From positions 62,001 through 126,000 of the forward strand of contig BSBM01001445.1 of assembly GCA_027924585.1 (NCBI GenBank): 64,000 bases of DNA. Reading direction: 5' to 3'. Origin of the DNA: Larix kaempferi (taxonomy: Eukaryota; Streptophyta; Pinopsida; Pinales; Pinaceae). Every line of letters starts with the position of its first letter. The first letter of the stretch is position 1. Shown piece by piece: positions 12,413-24,585 of the stretch. Below the pieces are notes generated by a model. That model saw only the letters and a list, made by a program, of their open reading frames with translations, was not told the DNA's origin and did not search any database. Position numbers and translations under genes: made by a program.

Positions 12413-14113
12413 TCATTTAGATCGTCAAATTCGAGGTCGAATGTCCGTTGTAGTTGCAGTTGAATCCGAGCTCCAGTCGATCCACTTGACAAAGATACCG
12501 ACAGCCCCTCGGTTGACCACCCTACCGTATCGAGGTTACTCTTCTTCACATCGAACCCCCGAACTAATAGGGTCATAAGAACACACAAACTAGCCTCCCA
12601 AAAGGATCTCCCAATCCCCATTTCGGCTAATCCCAACTCCAAGGATCATAACATAATCCGAGATTATGATGACCATCCAGCATTAGGGAGCAAGAGATGT
12701 CTTTCTCTCCTTCTCCTCCCTCATTATATAGCAAAATCCTATGTGCCATGTGTTTTTCCATGCACATATTTAATTTAATTTAATATTTTAATTTTCATTA
12801 TTCTCAAATACATGTGTCTCAATGTCTTCAATGTGCACCTAATTCCCTAAATCAGTGGCAGTTAAGTGTAAGAGAGTTCTACTCCTCTTTTGTTTCTCAA
12901 ATAGTTTACTAAAAACTTTTTAGTAAAATAAAAATAAAAAGATTTGTTATTTTTATTTAATTGATAATGAATTCATAAAAGACAAATGTTTCTTTTATTA
13001 AATAACATCTAATATATATATTCTCTTTAGTTCTTTTATCTTTTACTAGAATATTCTCACTTGAAGTTAACTCCTATTACTATTCAAATCTAAGAGAACT
13101 TTCATAGGAATTTCTAGTTTAGTTCTTATTCTATTCCTTCAATAGAGTAGATAAATAAAATAGTTTAGACTAAACTAAAAAGTTTTATTTTTAAACAAAA
13201 GAATAATGAATAAAGTTTTTTGGTATTTGTCTTCTTAATTTAAAGTCACCTGAATTTATTTTTTATGAGTTTTTTATTTCTTTATTTTAAATAACAATTA
13301 TCTTTCTCTTGTCCATGTGCCTCTTCGGCGGGCCCTTCCGATAGTTTCATTTCTTCCTTCTTATGGGGAGTACTGCATAGCGACCGGGAACCATTACTGC
13401 GATCTCTCAACTACGCTCCTTGGAGACTAAGGGATGTTGAGGCATAAGGCTCTCCTTATTGCGCGCCCCTCAACTCATCGTACGTGACCAAATCATTATG
13501 GCCTTGCCCGTACGGCATACGCTTCCCCGGGTGAGTTGAAACGGCTTCACCCGTGCGTTGATTGTTAATTCAAGGTCGACAGTCAATCGTCGTACGCCTA
13601 AGTGTTCTTTCCATTCTTACGACCTCGATAATTCCATTGTGGGTTAGTCGGTAAATCATCTTACCTGCCACTGCACACACTCAAACGCATATTAGTAGCG
13701 CTGCACTATAAAACATTCGTATCATTCTTTTCAGTATCTCAGTCATTCGAGTCTACTAAACATTCATCATTTTAACATTATGCTTCTGTCAGTCGAGAAT
13801 GTTCATCATTCGTTATTTCATCTCAGTCAGTCGAGTATAAAACAATCATCATTTTCATTTCAAGTAATTTCAACATTCATCATTTTTCATTTTCTCAGTC
13901 AGTTGAGTATAAAACAAATCATCATTTATCTAACCATTTTCATTTCACATATAAAATTTAAAGCAATGATTCATGGTCTAAGTTTTTATAATTCTGGGTC
14001 ACTTCAAACCAGTGCCCTCAATAGTCATATCAATCGTAGGTCTCAAAAATAGTCTGATCAATCATAAGTCTAAAATAATCAAATCAATCATAAGTGTTGA
14101 GGCAGGCATTACA
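12413..14113 (-). repeat. 3' LTR of the chromodomain gypsy element
   Basis: A 1701-bp direct repeat of 18552-20253. On the - strand it starts TGTAATGCC next to the polypurine tract at 14114. It has an AT-rich U3 with a GC-richer island (about 13310-13570). A TATA box on the - strand at 12721-12730 (CTATATAATG) puts U3 at about 1.39 kb and R plus U5 at about 0.28 kb. Confidence 0.85.
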
Positions 14114-14130
14114 TACACCCCCTCTTATTA
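14114..14130 (-). promoter_or_regulatory. polypurine tract of the chromodomain gypsy element
   Basis: On the - strand TAATAAGAGGGGGTGTA stands directly before the 3' LTR start. This is the expected primer site for plus-strand DNA synthesis. Confidence 0.7.
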
Positions 14131-14147
14131 AAACTTCATCCTGAAGT

Positions 14148-15790
14148 TCAAAATAAAAAAGGAAAGTCCCGACGCAACTCAGTTGCATCCTCCCAGGTCG
14201 CAGAACTGGGACTATATCTATCCCACTAAACCTTGACCTGATCAATCACACGGTTCCTAAGCTGTCGTGTTCGACGGTCCAATATGCATATCGGCTCTGC
14301 CGTCACGGCCCCTTCATCCGTTATATGTAAGTTACTCATGTCAAAGATATGTGTTGAATCAGAAATGTAATGTCTAAGTGTCGATACATGAAAAACATTA
14401 TGCATCCTATGCAATGATGATGGCAGTGCAAGACAGTAGGCAACCGGTCCTATCCGTTCCAATATCTCGAAGGGTCCCACGAACCTAGGAGATAGCTTCG
14501 TCCCTTTCCCAAACCTGATAGTACTCTTTTGCGGCCTCACTTGCAAAAATACTCGATCTCCAACCTGATACTCTCTATCGAGTCTATGCGCATCGGCATA
14601 ACTCTTCTGTCGATCCTATGCTTCTTTCAGTCGAGCACGGATATCTACCATTTGTTCTTCCATATCCTGAATCACCTCAGGTCCAAGTAGAGTCCTATCC
14701 TCAAGTATGTCCCAACTCAAGGGTGTTCGACAGGGTCGGCCATACAAAAACTCGAATGGCGCCATCTGTATCGAACTTGGATAGCTGTTGTTATACGCAA
14801 ACTCTCCTAGAGGTAGAAACTCCTCCCAACGAGCCTACTGGTCCATCACCTACATTCTCAGCATGTCCTCCAGTATCTAGTTCACTCTCTTAGTCTACCC
14901 ATCAGTCTCCGGATGGTATGCAGTGCTGAAGTTGAGTCGTGTTCCCATAGCTTCCTGGAAGCTCTTCCAAAATCTACCTGTGAATACTGATCCCCGATCA
15001 GATATTATCTTCCTCGGCACTCCGTGCAGTCGTACAATCTCATCAATGAACACTCTAGCAATCTTTGGGGCCTGATAAGTGTTCTTGATGGGTATAAAAT
15101 GTGCACTCTTCGTGAGAGTGTCTACTACCACAAAGATGGTATCATGTCTCTTGCGGGTTAGCGGCAATCCCACAATAAAGTCCATGGATATGATATCCCA
15201 CTTTGACTCAGGAATGGCATGAGGCTGAAGTAGTCTGGCGGGGTGCCTAAGTTCAGCTTTGACTAGATGACACTCCATGCATCTGGAAACAAAGTTTACC
15301 ACATCTCTCTTCATGCCATGCTAGAAGAATAAAGGATAAAGGTCTGCATACATCTTTTTCACGCCAGGATGTGCTCTATAAACAGCTCGGTGAGCTTCTT
15401 CTAGGACTAGGTTCCTGAGCTCATTGTTCTCTGGTACATAAATACGGTTGTTGTATCTCAACAACCCGTCATTTTCCAACGAATAACCCTTATACTTGGG
15501 TAGTTTCATCTGTTCCTATCCTAATTCGCCCTTTACCTCGTTGTACCACTTGTCTTCCCGTTGTATCCCAAGCACCTTTTCTCTCAGGTTGGTCTGCATC
15601 GGAATCACTGAGAATATGCGGGGTCTACGACTAAGTGCATCTGCTACCTTGTTCAAGGTCCCCTTCACATACGTAATGTCAAAGTCATACTCACTCAACT
15701 GTTCTGACCATCTCCTATGTCTAGCATTTAGATCACTCTGAGTAAAGATATACTGCAATCCATGATGATCCGTCTTAAGTTCAAATTTCC
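14148..15790 (-). pseudogene. pol: RNase H end, integrase and chromodomain (gypsy)
   Basis: The fragment enters in the RNase H (ELKTDHHGLQYIF, then VKGTLNKVADALSRRP). The integrase zinc domain follows, with its two His in EEAHRAVYRAHPG and two Cys in CMECH. In the core, both Asp are present (VVVDTLTKSAHF and ISDRGSVFTG), but the Glu word reads TKRVN after a stop instead of TERVN, so the active site is lost. The C-terminal part at 14546-14148 has VFHVSTLRHYI and a chromodomain-like end with SATWEDATELRRDFP, interrupted by a stop. The abrupt start at about 15790-15795 marks a deletion or replacement breakpoint. Confidence 0.85.
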
Positions 15791-15794
15791 TTCA

Positions 15795-18551
15795 TGTAAG
15801 GTCTTTCAAGTTGGGCAAGTGAATTTTTTTTTTTTTGTACTAACAATCTTCGGAACGATTGTATGTCATAAATTTTGACTAACATTTAGAATTCCTTTTC
15901 ATGTAGTCATTCAACTAACATATAAAAAGTACATTAAAATCTTCTTTCATTTAAATTTATGAAAATTTTAAATCGTAAGACATATAAGTGCAAATTTAAT
16001 TCTAAGATAAGTACCTTGAACTTCCAACCAGAAGGATTCTTCCATGAAAGTCATTCCTAACTATGTGCATGTATAACAATGTATTTTAGTGATATATAAT
16101 TATACCTTCATTCTAACCTCTAAGCATATAAAGTGCAAATGTAATTTTAGTATAAAGGTAATGGTGATCTTTTACCCATAAGAACTCTTAAAGTGTACTT
16201 GCAACTCTAAGCCTATACATAATAATATCACCTCATAATATTTACCTTCAAGTGTGTAAAGTGTAAAGGAAATCCTAACTCCAATAAATTGAAATTCTAA
16301 CTCTAAAGACTTGAAATTCTAACCATAAGAATTTCAATGCAATTTCCAACTAAGGGCATAACCATTATCATATATTACTATTTACCAAATTGGTTTCTGA
16401 AATGTAAGAAATTCTTATCCATGTGCATATTAAACAATATATAACAATTCCATTTTGAAACATAAATTATCATGAACGACAGAAATCCCCTTTTTCAAAT
16501 ACCACAGTAATCACTCCTTCCTCTAAACATAATAATATAACAGTGGCATCCTAATACCTTATTACGAGATGGTTATGAGAGAAATAAAATTCACATCGTA
16601 TTACAAGGAGACTGAAGAATATAATACAGTGAAAGGATAGTTGAACTCCTCACTTCTAAGCTACGTCACCGGTGGCATCCCATGCCCAAAGTACTGCTAG
16701 GTTTATGATAGGTGGCAAACAAAATCCATTCCACTTCCACTCCCAAGAGTTGAGGAGTGACAACAAGTAGAAGGTTAAGCTAACAAATACGGAGACAACC
16801 ACTAAATATCATTGTAAATGTTGAATCCGAAACAGGTCGAGGATCATGGGAATAGACACTACATGGCTCGACGAGATGAGAGTGAATGGCGCAATGCCTT
16901 GCCCACCGTACAACAGGCTCAAAGGTCTCAATCATCATTCAGTGCTCGGTACTATGAATTACAATCTAAATGATAGTACTAACAAGAATTGGCTCAATCC
17001 AGACCTTAATATTAGCGTAAGACTCCATTAATGAGCAAGGTCTGAGCGGTTTAGTGGAGGATTAAATTTAGCACATAAGTGTGTACTCCGAGTCTTTAAA
17101 ATCACAAAACTGAGAAATATAGAGTACTGTTCGTATGTTGGAATTATGAACACAGAGATAATCGAACAGCCCTAGGATTTTATAGATCTATTGCGTCAAT
17201 AACTGGTACAGAGATTACAATAATGCAAGGATCATATCTACTATTTGCAGATTGAGCTTTAGAGGAAAAGAAAGATTGGCTTATTGAATTATTGAAATAG
17301 AGATTTTTTAATTAAAGAACAGAATAGGAGTAATAGGAGTAATAAACAGAGTGATCAGGAATCATGGTGGATTTTAGTGGGTTAGCGAAATTGTATAAAA
17401 TTCCAGAATGAATACAGTATGCCAAACTCTTTTTCTGCTCTACAATGTAATAAAATCAGACTTCTAGAATGAATACGATGGCAAGCTCGATGATTGTGTT
17501 TTTAATAAATTGAAAATTCACATCAGGATGAATGTGATTTGGCGCTCTAATGTTTTGTTTTCACGATTCATAATTTACATCAGAATGAATGAGATCTACA
17601 ATTCTAATGTTGTGTTTTCATGATTTGAAATCAACGCCAGAATGAATGAGATCTAAATCTCTAATGTTGTGTCTTCATGATTCGAAATTAAATGCCAGAA
17701 TGAATGAGATATACAACTCTAATGTTGTGTTTACATTATTCGAAATCAATGCCATAATGAAATGTATTTCGAAATATTCGTGAGACAAATCAATAGGAGG
17801 GTTTACCCCTAAGGCGATCACTGAGATAAATGTTCTACAAAGATAAAATCCAAATCAAATAATAGAGATACGAACTGGCGATCTGATCTCTTCAATGGAT
17901 ATAGAATTAAAATAAGCAGTGGATCGGTTTCTTTAGTTAGGAGACGCCAAGGGATTCAGATACAATTTGGGAATCTGCGAATAGATAATGAGTCGTGACC
18001 ACCATGGATCTGTAATGCGACCATTAGAGATATGAAAAACCCCCCTTTAAATTTGAATATCATAGAATATTTTGCCATCGAATTGTAATTCATGCAAACG
18101 CTAAATTAATAAAACAGAGTTTACATAAATCTGAGATCTTAAAAGGGGAAAAAGAAAATCGATCTGGAGGTTTATTTGTAACCCAGAGGTTTTAAAAGCC
18201 GTTTAATTTTTGAAAGAAATGTATACTGAAAACAGAGTTAAAAGCAATCCTAGGAAATCAGATCTTAGGGCTTGACACATTCATAGTAATTCAAGGTATA
18301 TGTGTAATGAGAACAGAGCCAAAGAAAACTAGATCCAATCATCTCTGCGATTTCACATGGATCTTGAGTATATAGATAATGAGAGTCAGAATTAAAACTT
18401 TAAAGAACTAGATCCAATATCGTTGCGTTTTTCACTTGAATTAGGTATACATATATACCAACACAGAATTTATAAAAAAAAAAATTAAACAAAATGAAAT
18501 TCAAATATCAATCTCAAATACCGAAAGAAATTAACTGAAAAACAATGAACC
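15795..18551. other. non-coding filler where gag-protease-RT should be
   Basis: About 2.75 kb without recognised coding sequence. It starts with a run of T at 15828-15837 and is AT-rich. Near its right end are the minisatellite at 17404-17760 and what may be the original 5' leader next to the LTR. None of it matches gypsy proteins in any frame I read. Confidence 0.6.
17404..17760 (+). repeat. 57-61 bp minisatellite, six units and a partial one
   Basis: The word CAGAATGAATGAGATCTACA or a close variant begins units at 17404, 17465, 17524, 17581, 17638 and 17696, with a partial unit at about 17752. Units share the later word CTAATGTTGTGTTTTCATGA. The last three are most alike, as expected for recent expansion at that end. 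Confidence 0.8.
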
Positions 18552-20253
18552 TGATTTAGATCGTCAAATTCGAGGTCGAATGTCCGTTGTAGTTGCAGCT
18601 GAATCTGAGCTCCAGTCGATCCACTTGACAAAGATACCGACAGCCCCTCTGTTGACCACCCTACCGTATCGAGGTTACTCTTCTTCACCTCAAACCCCAG
18701 AGCTAATAGGGTCATAAGAACACGCAAACTAACCTACCGAAAGGATCTCCCAATCCCCGTTCCGGCTAATCCCAACTCCAAGGATCATAACATAATCCGA
18801 GATTATGATGACCATCCAGCATTAGGGAGCAAGAGATGTCTTTCTCTCATTCTCCTCCCTCATTATATAGCAAAATCCTGTGTGCCATGTGTCTGTCCAT
18901 GCACATATTTAATTTAATTTAATATTTTAATTTCCATTATTCTCAAATACATGTGTCTCAATGTCTTCAATGTACACCTAATTCCCTAAATCAGTGGCAG
19001 TTAAGTGTAGGAGAGTTCTACTCCTCTTTTGTCTCAAATAGTTTACTAAAAACCTTTTTAGTAAAATAAAAATAAAAAGATTTGTTATTTTTATTTAATT
19101 GATAATGAATTTATAAAAGACAAATGTTTCTTTTATTAAATAACATCAAATATATATATTCTCTTTAGTTCTTTTGATCTTTTACTAGAATATTCTCACT
19201 TGAAGTTAACTCCTATTACTATTCAAATCTAAGAGAACTTTCATAGGAATTTCTAGTTTAGTTCTTATTCTATTCCTTCAATAGAGTAGATAAATAAAAT
19301 AGTTTAGACTAAACTAAAAAGTTTTATTTTTAAACAAAAGAATAATGAATAAAGTTTTCTGGTATTTGTCTTCTTAATTTAAAGTCACCTGAATTAATTT
19401 TTTATGAGTTTTCGATTTCTTTATTTTAAATAACAATTATCTTTCTCTTGTCTAGGTGCCTCTTCGGCGGGCCCTTCCGACAGTTTCATTTCTTCCTTCT
19501 TATGGGGAGTACTGTGTAGCGACCGGGAACCGTTACTGTGATCTCTCAATTACGCTCCTTGGAGACTAAGGGATGTTGAGGGATAAATCTCTCCTTATTG
19601 TGCGCCCCTCAACTCATCGTACGCGACCAAATCATTATGGCCTTGCCCGTACGGCATACGCTTTCCCGGGTGAGTTGAAACGGCTTCACCCGTGCGTGGA
19701 TTGCTAATTCAGGGTCGACGGTCAGTCGTCATACCCCTAATTGTTCTTTCCATTCTTACGACCCCGATAATTCCATTGTGGGTCAGTCGGTAAATCGTCT
19801 TACCTGCCACTGCACACACTCAAACGCATATTAGTAGCATTGCACTATAAAACATTTGTATCATTCTTTTCAGTATCTCAGTCAGTCAAGTCTACTAAAC
19901 ATTCAACATTTTAACATTATGCTTATGTCAGTCGAGCATGTTCATCATTCGTTATTTCATCTCAATCAGTCGAGTATAAAAAAAATCATCATTTTCATTT
20001 CAAGTAATTTCAACATTCATCATTTTTCATTTTCTCAATCAGTTGAGTATAAAACAAATCGTCATTTATCTAACCATTTTCATTTCACATATAAAATTTA
20101 AAGCAATCATCCATGGTCTAAGTTTTTATAATTCCGGGTCACTTCAAACCAGTGCCCTCAATAGTCAAATCAATCGTAGGTCTCAAAAATAGTCTGATCA
20201 ATCATAAGTCTAAAATAATCAAATCAATCATAAGTGTTGAGGCGGGCATTACA
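18552..20253 (-). repeat. 5' LTR of the chromodomain gypsy element
   Basis: The 1702-bp partner of 12413-14113, with small substitutions spread evenly. On the - strand it begins TGTAATGCCCGCC and ends CGATCTAAATCA. The next bases (GGTTCATTG) do not match the usual initiator-Met primer site, so the primer is unclear. Confidence 0.85.
18861..18870 (-). promoter_or_regulatory. TATA box of the 5' LTR
   Basis: On the - strand CTATATAATG is followed by a purine-rich leader and a likely start about 30 bases downstream. The same box is at 12721-12730 in the 3' LTR. Position and context fit the pol II promoter of an LTR element. Confidence 0.6.
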
Positions 20254-22589
20254 CTGTGCTAGTTGAAACATTTGTGAAGTCTAAAATATGCCATGAAGAT
20301 AACTAAGAGATTTGAAGTTCACCCTTATACTAATGCATCTGCCTTAGTGTAGAAAGGGGTTACTTGCATACACTTGTGGAATTTCTTTGCACAATGTGCT
20401 TCCCATCACTCCAAAGTAGTTTTCCATATATTAATATTTGAATTTCCTAGCATAAGTTTCACAATTTTGGTGTCGACACTCAACATGCAACTCAATTTCT
20501 CATTTTTTCTTTGTAAACTTATGCTTCCTTGGTTTCATTGTCACATATACCCCTCCTGGAGCAATCACAGTGGCCTTGTAAATTAACGTGCATTATGCAC
20601 AACACCTATTAAACTCTGCTTGAAATTTTTTAAGCTCTATTTCCAAGGACAAATTACATGCATTATCCATAGGACCTAGATGTGTTATCTTCCATGTGAT
20701 CTTTTCTTCAAAAAATTGTATGTCTCTTGTCAAATATTAGTGGAATTTTGACCTTTAACCTAGAACTTGAGTATTTGTGTCAAGCTCATGGTCATATTCT
20801 TGGATATTTAAGAAATTCTCAGTATTCCATTCAACTCTTGACCATGGAAACCAATGACGAATCTACTTTGCGAACCTTTCTAACCAGCCATATAAATTTA
20901 CTAGGAATTCAACCCAAACAATCTCTTGAAAGTGCTCAAATAAGTACTTATCCTTGAATTTTATGGATGAATGAATATGCACCTCATGCCAATACTTATC
21001 ATGCAGAGATGCGATTTCCTGGTAGAGGGATGAATGAACATGCACCTCAAACCAATCTTGATGTTGGTCCTTTGTCAATGACTTCCACCACATCTTAGCT
21101 ACTCTAAATTTTCTAATGTTTGTGTGTAAAGTTGCTACTTATACAAAGTGTAACATATGCATTCAAGTTTCTAAAGATAAAAACCTTTATTGTGCCCAAA
21201 CTAGGAATAATTTTTTTTCCTTCAAGGTTGGGAAAAAATTCAACAACTTTTGGGCTTACTAACTTGTTCTTAGACTAACTCGGGTTCTGCGGAGTTCAGA
21301 GACCCAACAAAAACCCCCTTTTCACCGGCCCTTTCGGCAACATCCTGTGAACAGACTGGGGTCTCATTCAAGATGAAGTTATGGGGTGGCTACAAAAGCA
21401 AGTTTTTGTAACCCGATGATGCACAGCTATGGAATCGACCCACTGAGCAAAGTCACACCTACTTCGCATCCACTTCTAATACCACAGCGCATTATGAAAC
21501 TATGCACTAGTGATAATTACCCACACTTCTCTATAATAGCACAACTTTGGGACTACACTTCTGAGCAGTTGCACACACTACAAGCTACGCTGAATTAGTG
21601 TTACCTATGCAACTATGCATTCATCATATTTAAAGTTACTTCCAAATTCAGTTATATGTGTCCAACACTTAACATATTATTTTCATCAACATACACATGA
21701 AAATACATATAAAAGCATGAACATACACAAACATGAAACAATCTCACAGATGTAATCACACAACACAAGTATTTACGTGGTTCACCCCCTGGATGGGAGC
21801 TATGTCAATGGGAACTGTTGTTTATATTAGTGGGAAAGGTCAATAGCTCCAGTCTGCACACACAGCTGCAGACTCTTCTCTCTACAATGTCTCTCTGCGC
21901 ACACAGCTGCAGAGCCTCTTTCTCTCTTGTCTCAACCTAGATCTAACTTACAAAAGATCAATAACAATAGCGACCAACTAACACCCACCCTTCCCTATAC
22001 AAAATTGCCCCTTTTATAGATTGTTCCCGAAGGTCACATCTTTACAGTAGTTATGGGCCAAAACCCCATAATACACTTAAACCCCAAAAACGACATAGTT
22101 ACCCTGCTAACCATACTTCGCCATAACTTCTCAGCTACTTTTCTTGTCCTTGGTCGTCCTTTGTGTCGTGTCCTTGGTTCTGACACTCTTCTAAAAGCCA
22201 CTTGTTCTGACTGTGCGACGCTGACTGTACCCTAGTGAGTCCTTTTCACTATTTTCCTCATCAACGTTGTTCCTGTAGCTGTCAGGCCGCCACTTCTTTC
22301 TTAAGTACTCCAACTACCCTTGTCGTCCTTTGTACCTTTTCCTTTACTAAGGAAGCAGGCCCCTATCCACCATCTCTGTGTCACTCCATACCCTGTTCCT
22401 AGGAATCACAGAGTCACTTCTCCCCAAAATAGGCCAGTACTAGCCTTCGTTGAATTTGTATTTCTGCCTCAAAACTACTGCGCTTGAGCTACGCTTCAAC
22501 AAAACTACGCTAATCTGGACTTCGCTCCACCAAAACTGTGCCAACTTGGGCCTCGCCCAACACGCCCCTAACACATACTCGTGGGTCGT
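20254..22589. other. non-coding DNA, possibly including the 3' LTR of element A
   Basis: No recognised gene. At 20960-21060 a word around GATGAATGAACATGCACCTCA occurs twice. From about 21700 to 22440 the sequence has LTR-like character (TTTACGTGGTTCACCCC, then a doubled CACACAGCTGCAGA at about 21865 and 21900). It lies where element A's 3' LTR should be. I found no second copy to prove this. Confidence 0.35.
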
Positions 22590-22599
22590 CCCTGATCCA

Positions 22600-22752
22600 C
22601 TTCTATTGGGCGGCTTCAACTGCACGTCCCCTGGGGTACTCAACTTCGCAGTGAAGTCCTGAATATTTACGCTTAGCCTCACAATTGTTTCCTTTGTTTC
22701 TTGTTCAAACTCCTTAATAGTTTCCAACATCTCCTGTGAGATAGATTCTTGA
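22600..22752 (-). pseudogene. 3' end of ORF3 of element A
   Basis: This is the downstream half of the gene split by the gypsy insertion. Read from the target site, HAQESISQEMLETIKEFEQE continues the helical, Glu/Lys-rich frame that ends at 28588 on the other side. The likely end is shortly after the word AKLSTPGDVQ near 22630. Confidence 0.6.
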
Positions 22753-22757
22753 GCATG
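22753..22757. repeat. target duplication GCATG, left copy
   Basis: The five bases before the left LTR (22758) are GCATG, identical to 28583-28587 after the right LTR. Confidence 0.9.
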
Positions 22758-23359
22758 TGATCCGGATTTTATGAGCAGAACGAAATGAATACAGATTATT
22801 ATCATATGCTTAACACAAAATAACAGAGATACAGTAAAACTGGTTTTCTATTCAATAAGGAAATAAATCAGAACTGTAAAATTTAGCGGAAAACAAGCTT
22901 GCTGGAATGGTGGCGGCTTATCTCTGAGAAGAGATGTGACGGCTTCGCTCATTTCGCAAGAAGATGGTTACAATGAGGCTCTCAAGGCCTTTTACAATAA
23001 ACAGGAATGTCAAAAACCCTAGACATCCAAAAACCTAACCCTAGGAGATGAAGCGCCAAAAGTCATGTGGGCCCCGTTTGGGTAAGTTAGTACATCGACT
23101 TCCCGGGGTCGTAACTTTTGCATACGATCTCCGTTTGGGGCAATCGGTAGCCCGTTGGAAAGGTATATCCGAGATTTACAACTTTTGAAACAAACATTTG
23201 GCTCCCCGAATTGCCAAAAAAGGTCGTTTAGGGCCTCAAAATGGCCCCGGAAGTTCAGGACCCGAAAAAACTGCTAAAAATAGTACAATACCAAAATTGC
23301 CATAAAACCGTTTTGAGCCAGTTGGACCGGTGGGTGGCCACCAATATCCACCTGGATCA
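22758..23359 (-). repeat. 3' LTR of the 5.8-kb gypsy element
   Basis: 602 bp, ends TGATCC...GGATCA, so the termini are short inverted repeats. It differs from the 5' LTR by 11 scattered substitutions and by a block near 23190 that is 22 bases shorter here. Confidence 0.95.
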
Positions 23360-23372
23360 ATCCTCCCTCCTT
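23360..23372 (-). promoter_or_regulatory. polypurine tract overlapping the integrase stop
   Basis: On the - strand AAGGAGGGAGGAT lies directly before the 3' LTR. The integrase stop codon TAA (23373-23371) overlaps its first bases, so coding sequence and priming signal are packed without a spacer. Confidence 0.85.
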
Positions 23373-24585
23373 AGGAAGCAATGGTCTCCATTGCATGGAG
23401 TTCCCCCATCAGATGAGGAAATTTCTGCTGAATTTGGCCTCGGGTGAGCCACTTGCCTTGGTGCAGGAGCTGCCCTGCTTTGACAACTCGATAAAGCTGG
23501 ATCCTTTGATGTCGAGTGCCCTTGATCTGTGTGTCTGCAATATGATCACTAGATGCTTGTTGTAGGAAGCCAAAGTTGAGCTCTGTTGGTGTCAACTTCT
23601 CTGCTATCTCTGAGGTGTCTAATAGTGGTGGGAAATATGGTCGAAGGAGAGCCACGTTGAAGACTGGATGCAGACCAAGGAAGGGGGGAATGTTGAGCTC
23701 AAAAGCATTGTCACCCACTGCCTTGGTGATGGTGTACGGCCCATAACGGAGTGGGAGAATCTTTCGATGGGGCCCTGTAAGGCGTTCTTTCTGCAAATGC
23801 AACCAAACTTTGTCGCCCACCTGAAACTTATGTGGCACCCGATGTTGATCATGGCGCTGCTTGTACTTAGCATTAGACTTCTGTAGAATATCCTGAACCT
23901 GTTGGCGGATATGCTGGATCCGTCCAATGAACCGGGCGGCTTTGTCAGCTTCTGGGGACGAGTCGGCCAAGGTGGTCGCAAGGGGAAGTGCAACATCCAT
24001 GGGGCCCAATGGTTGGAATCCCAACCCCACCTGAAAGGGGCTGTGGCCAGTTGAGCTATGCAGGGCTCGGTTGTAGCTATGTTGGACATAGGGGAGACTC
24101 TCATCCCATGTGCGGGGGTGTGTTGAATTGTACATGCGCAGGATATGTACGACCATCCGGTTGACGACCTCCGTTTTTCCATCGGTCTGGGGGTGGAAGG
24201 CAGTGGATTTGGTGAGCTTGGTATCCAACAGTGACCAAAGGCTTGACCAGAATGAGCTGAGGAACCGACTATCACGGTCTGAGATAATGGTTTATGGGAT
24301 CCCAAAATGTACCCATACTCGTTCAAAGAAGAGCTTGGCAGTGGCTTCTGCTGTGATGTTCTTCTTGCAAGCGGCTAGAATCACCATCTTGGAAAAGCGA
24401 TCAACAACCACGAAAACACAGTCATTTCCCCTCTTGGTGGATGGGAGGCCCGACATGTAGTCCATTGAGATGGATTCCCACGGCCTATCAGGAGTAGGCA
24501 GAGGGGTGTATAGGCCCTGTTTCTTAGTGGTCGGTTTGGCAATGGTGCAAGCGGTGCAGGACCTGATATACTTGCCGACATCCTG
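23371..24585 (-). pseudogene. pol: integrase with chromodomain-like tail of the 5.8-kb gypsy element
   Basis: The zinc domain Cys pair is in CTACT. The core has FVVVDRFSKMV and ISDRDSRFLSSFW (both Asp) and GKTEVVNR (Glu), so the catalytic triad is complete. Two stops, near 24586 and near 24297, break the frame; 24228-23371 is open. The tail has a GPYTI type SH3-like part (DKVWLHLQKERL, LPLRYGPYTI) and a chromodomain-like end (IQLYRVVKAGQLLHQGKW). A chromodomain would guide insertion into certain chromatin. Confidence 0.9.

Larger units (their letters stand above)
12413..20253 (-). mobile_element. chromodomain gypsy element with 1.7-kb LTRs, internally deleted
   Basis: Two long direct repeats (12413-14113 and 18552-20253) flank 4438 bases. 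Genes lie on the - strand, so the right repeat is the 5' LTR. Only the RNase H end, integrase and chromodomain tail remain (15790-14148). The place of gag, protease and RT is taken by non-coding DNA (15795-18551). LTR ends read TG...CA on the - strand, except that the 3' copy ends in GA. The outer flanks (AGTCA on the left, CTGTG on the right) do not match, so there is no target duplication. The copies look roughly 95% identical by eye. Confidence 0.85.

Noticed and set aside
12408-20258. Target duplication for the 1.7-kb LTR element
   Set aside because: AGTCA and CTGTG do not match in direct orientation; a partial inverse match (CACAG/CTGTG) is likely chance.
23619-24326. A second long - strand frame over the integrase
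   Set aside because: It overlaps the integrase in another frame and has no recognisable domain.
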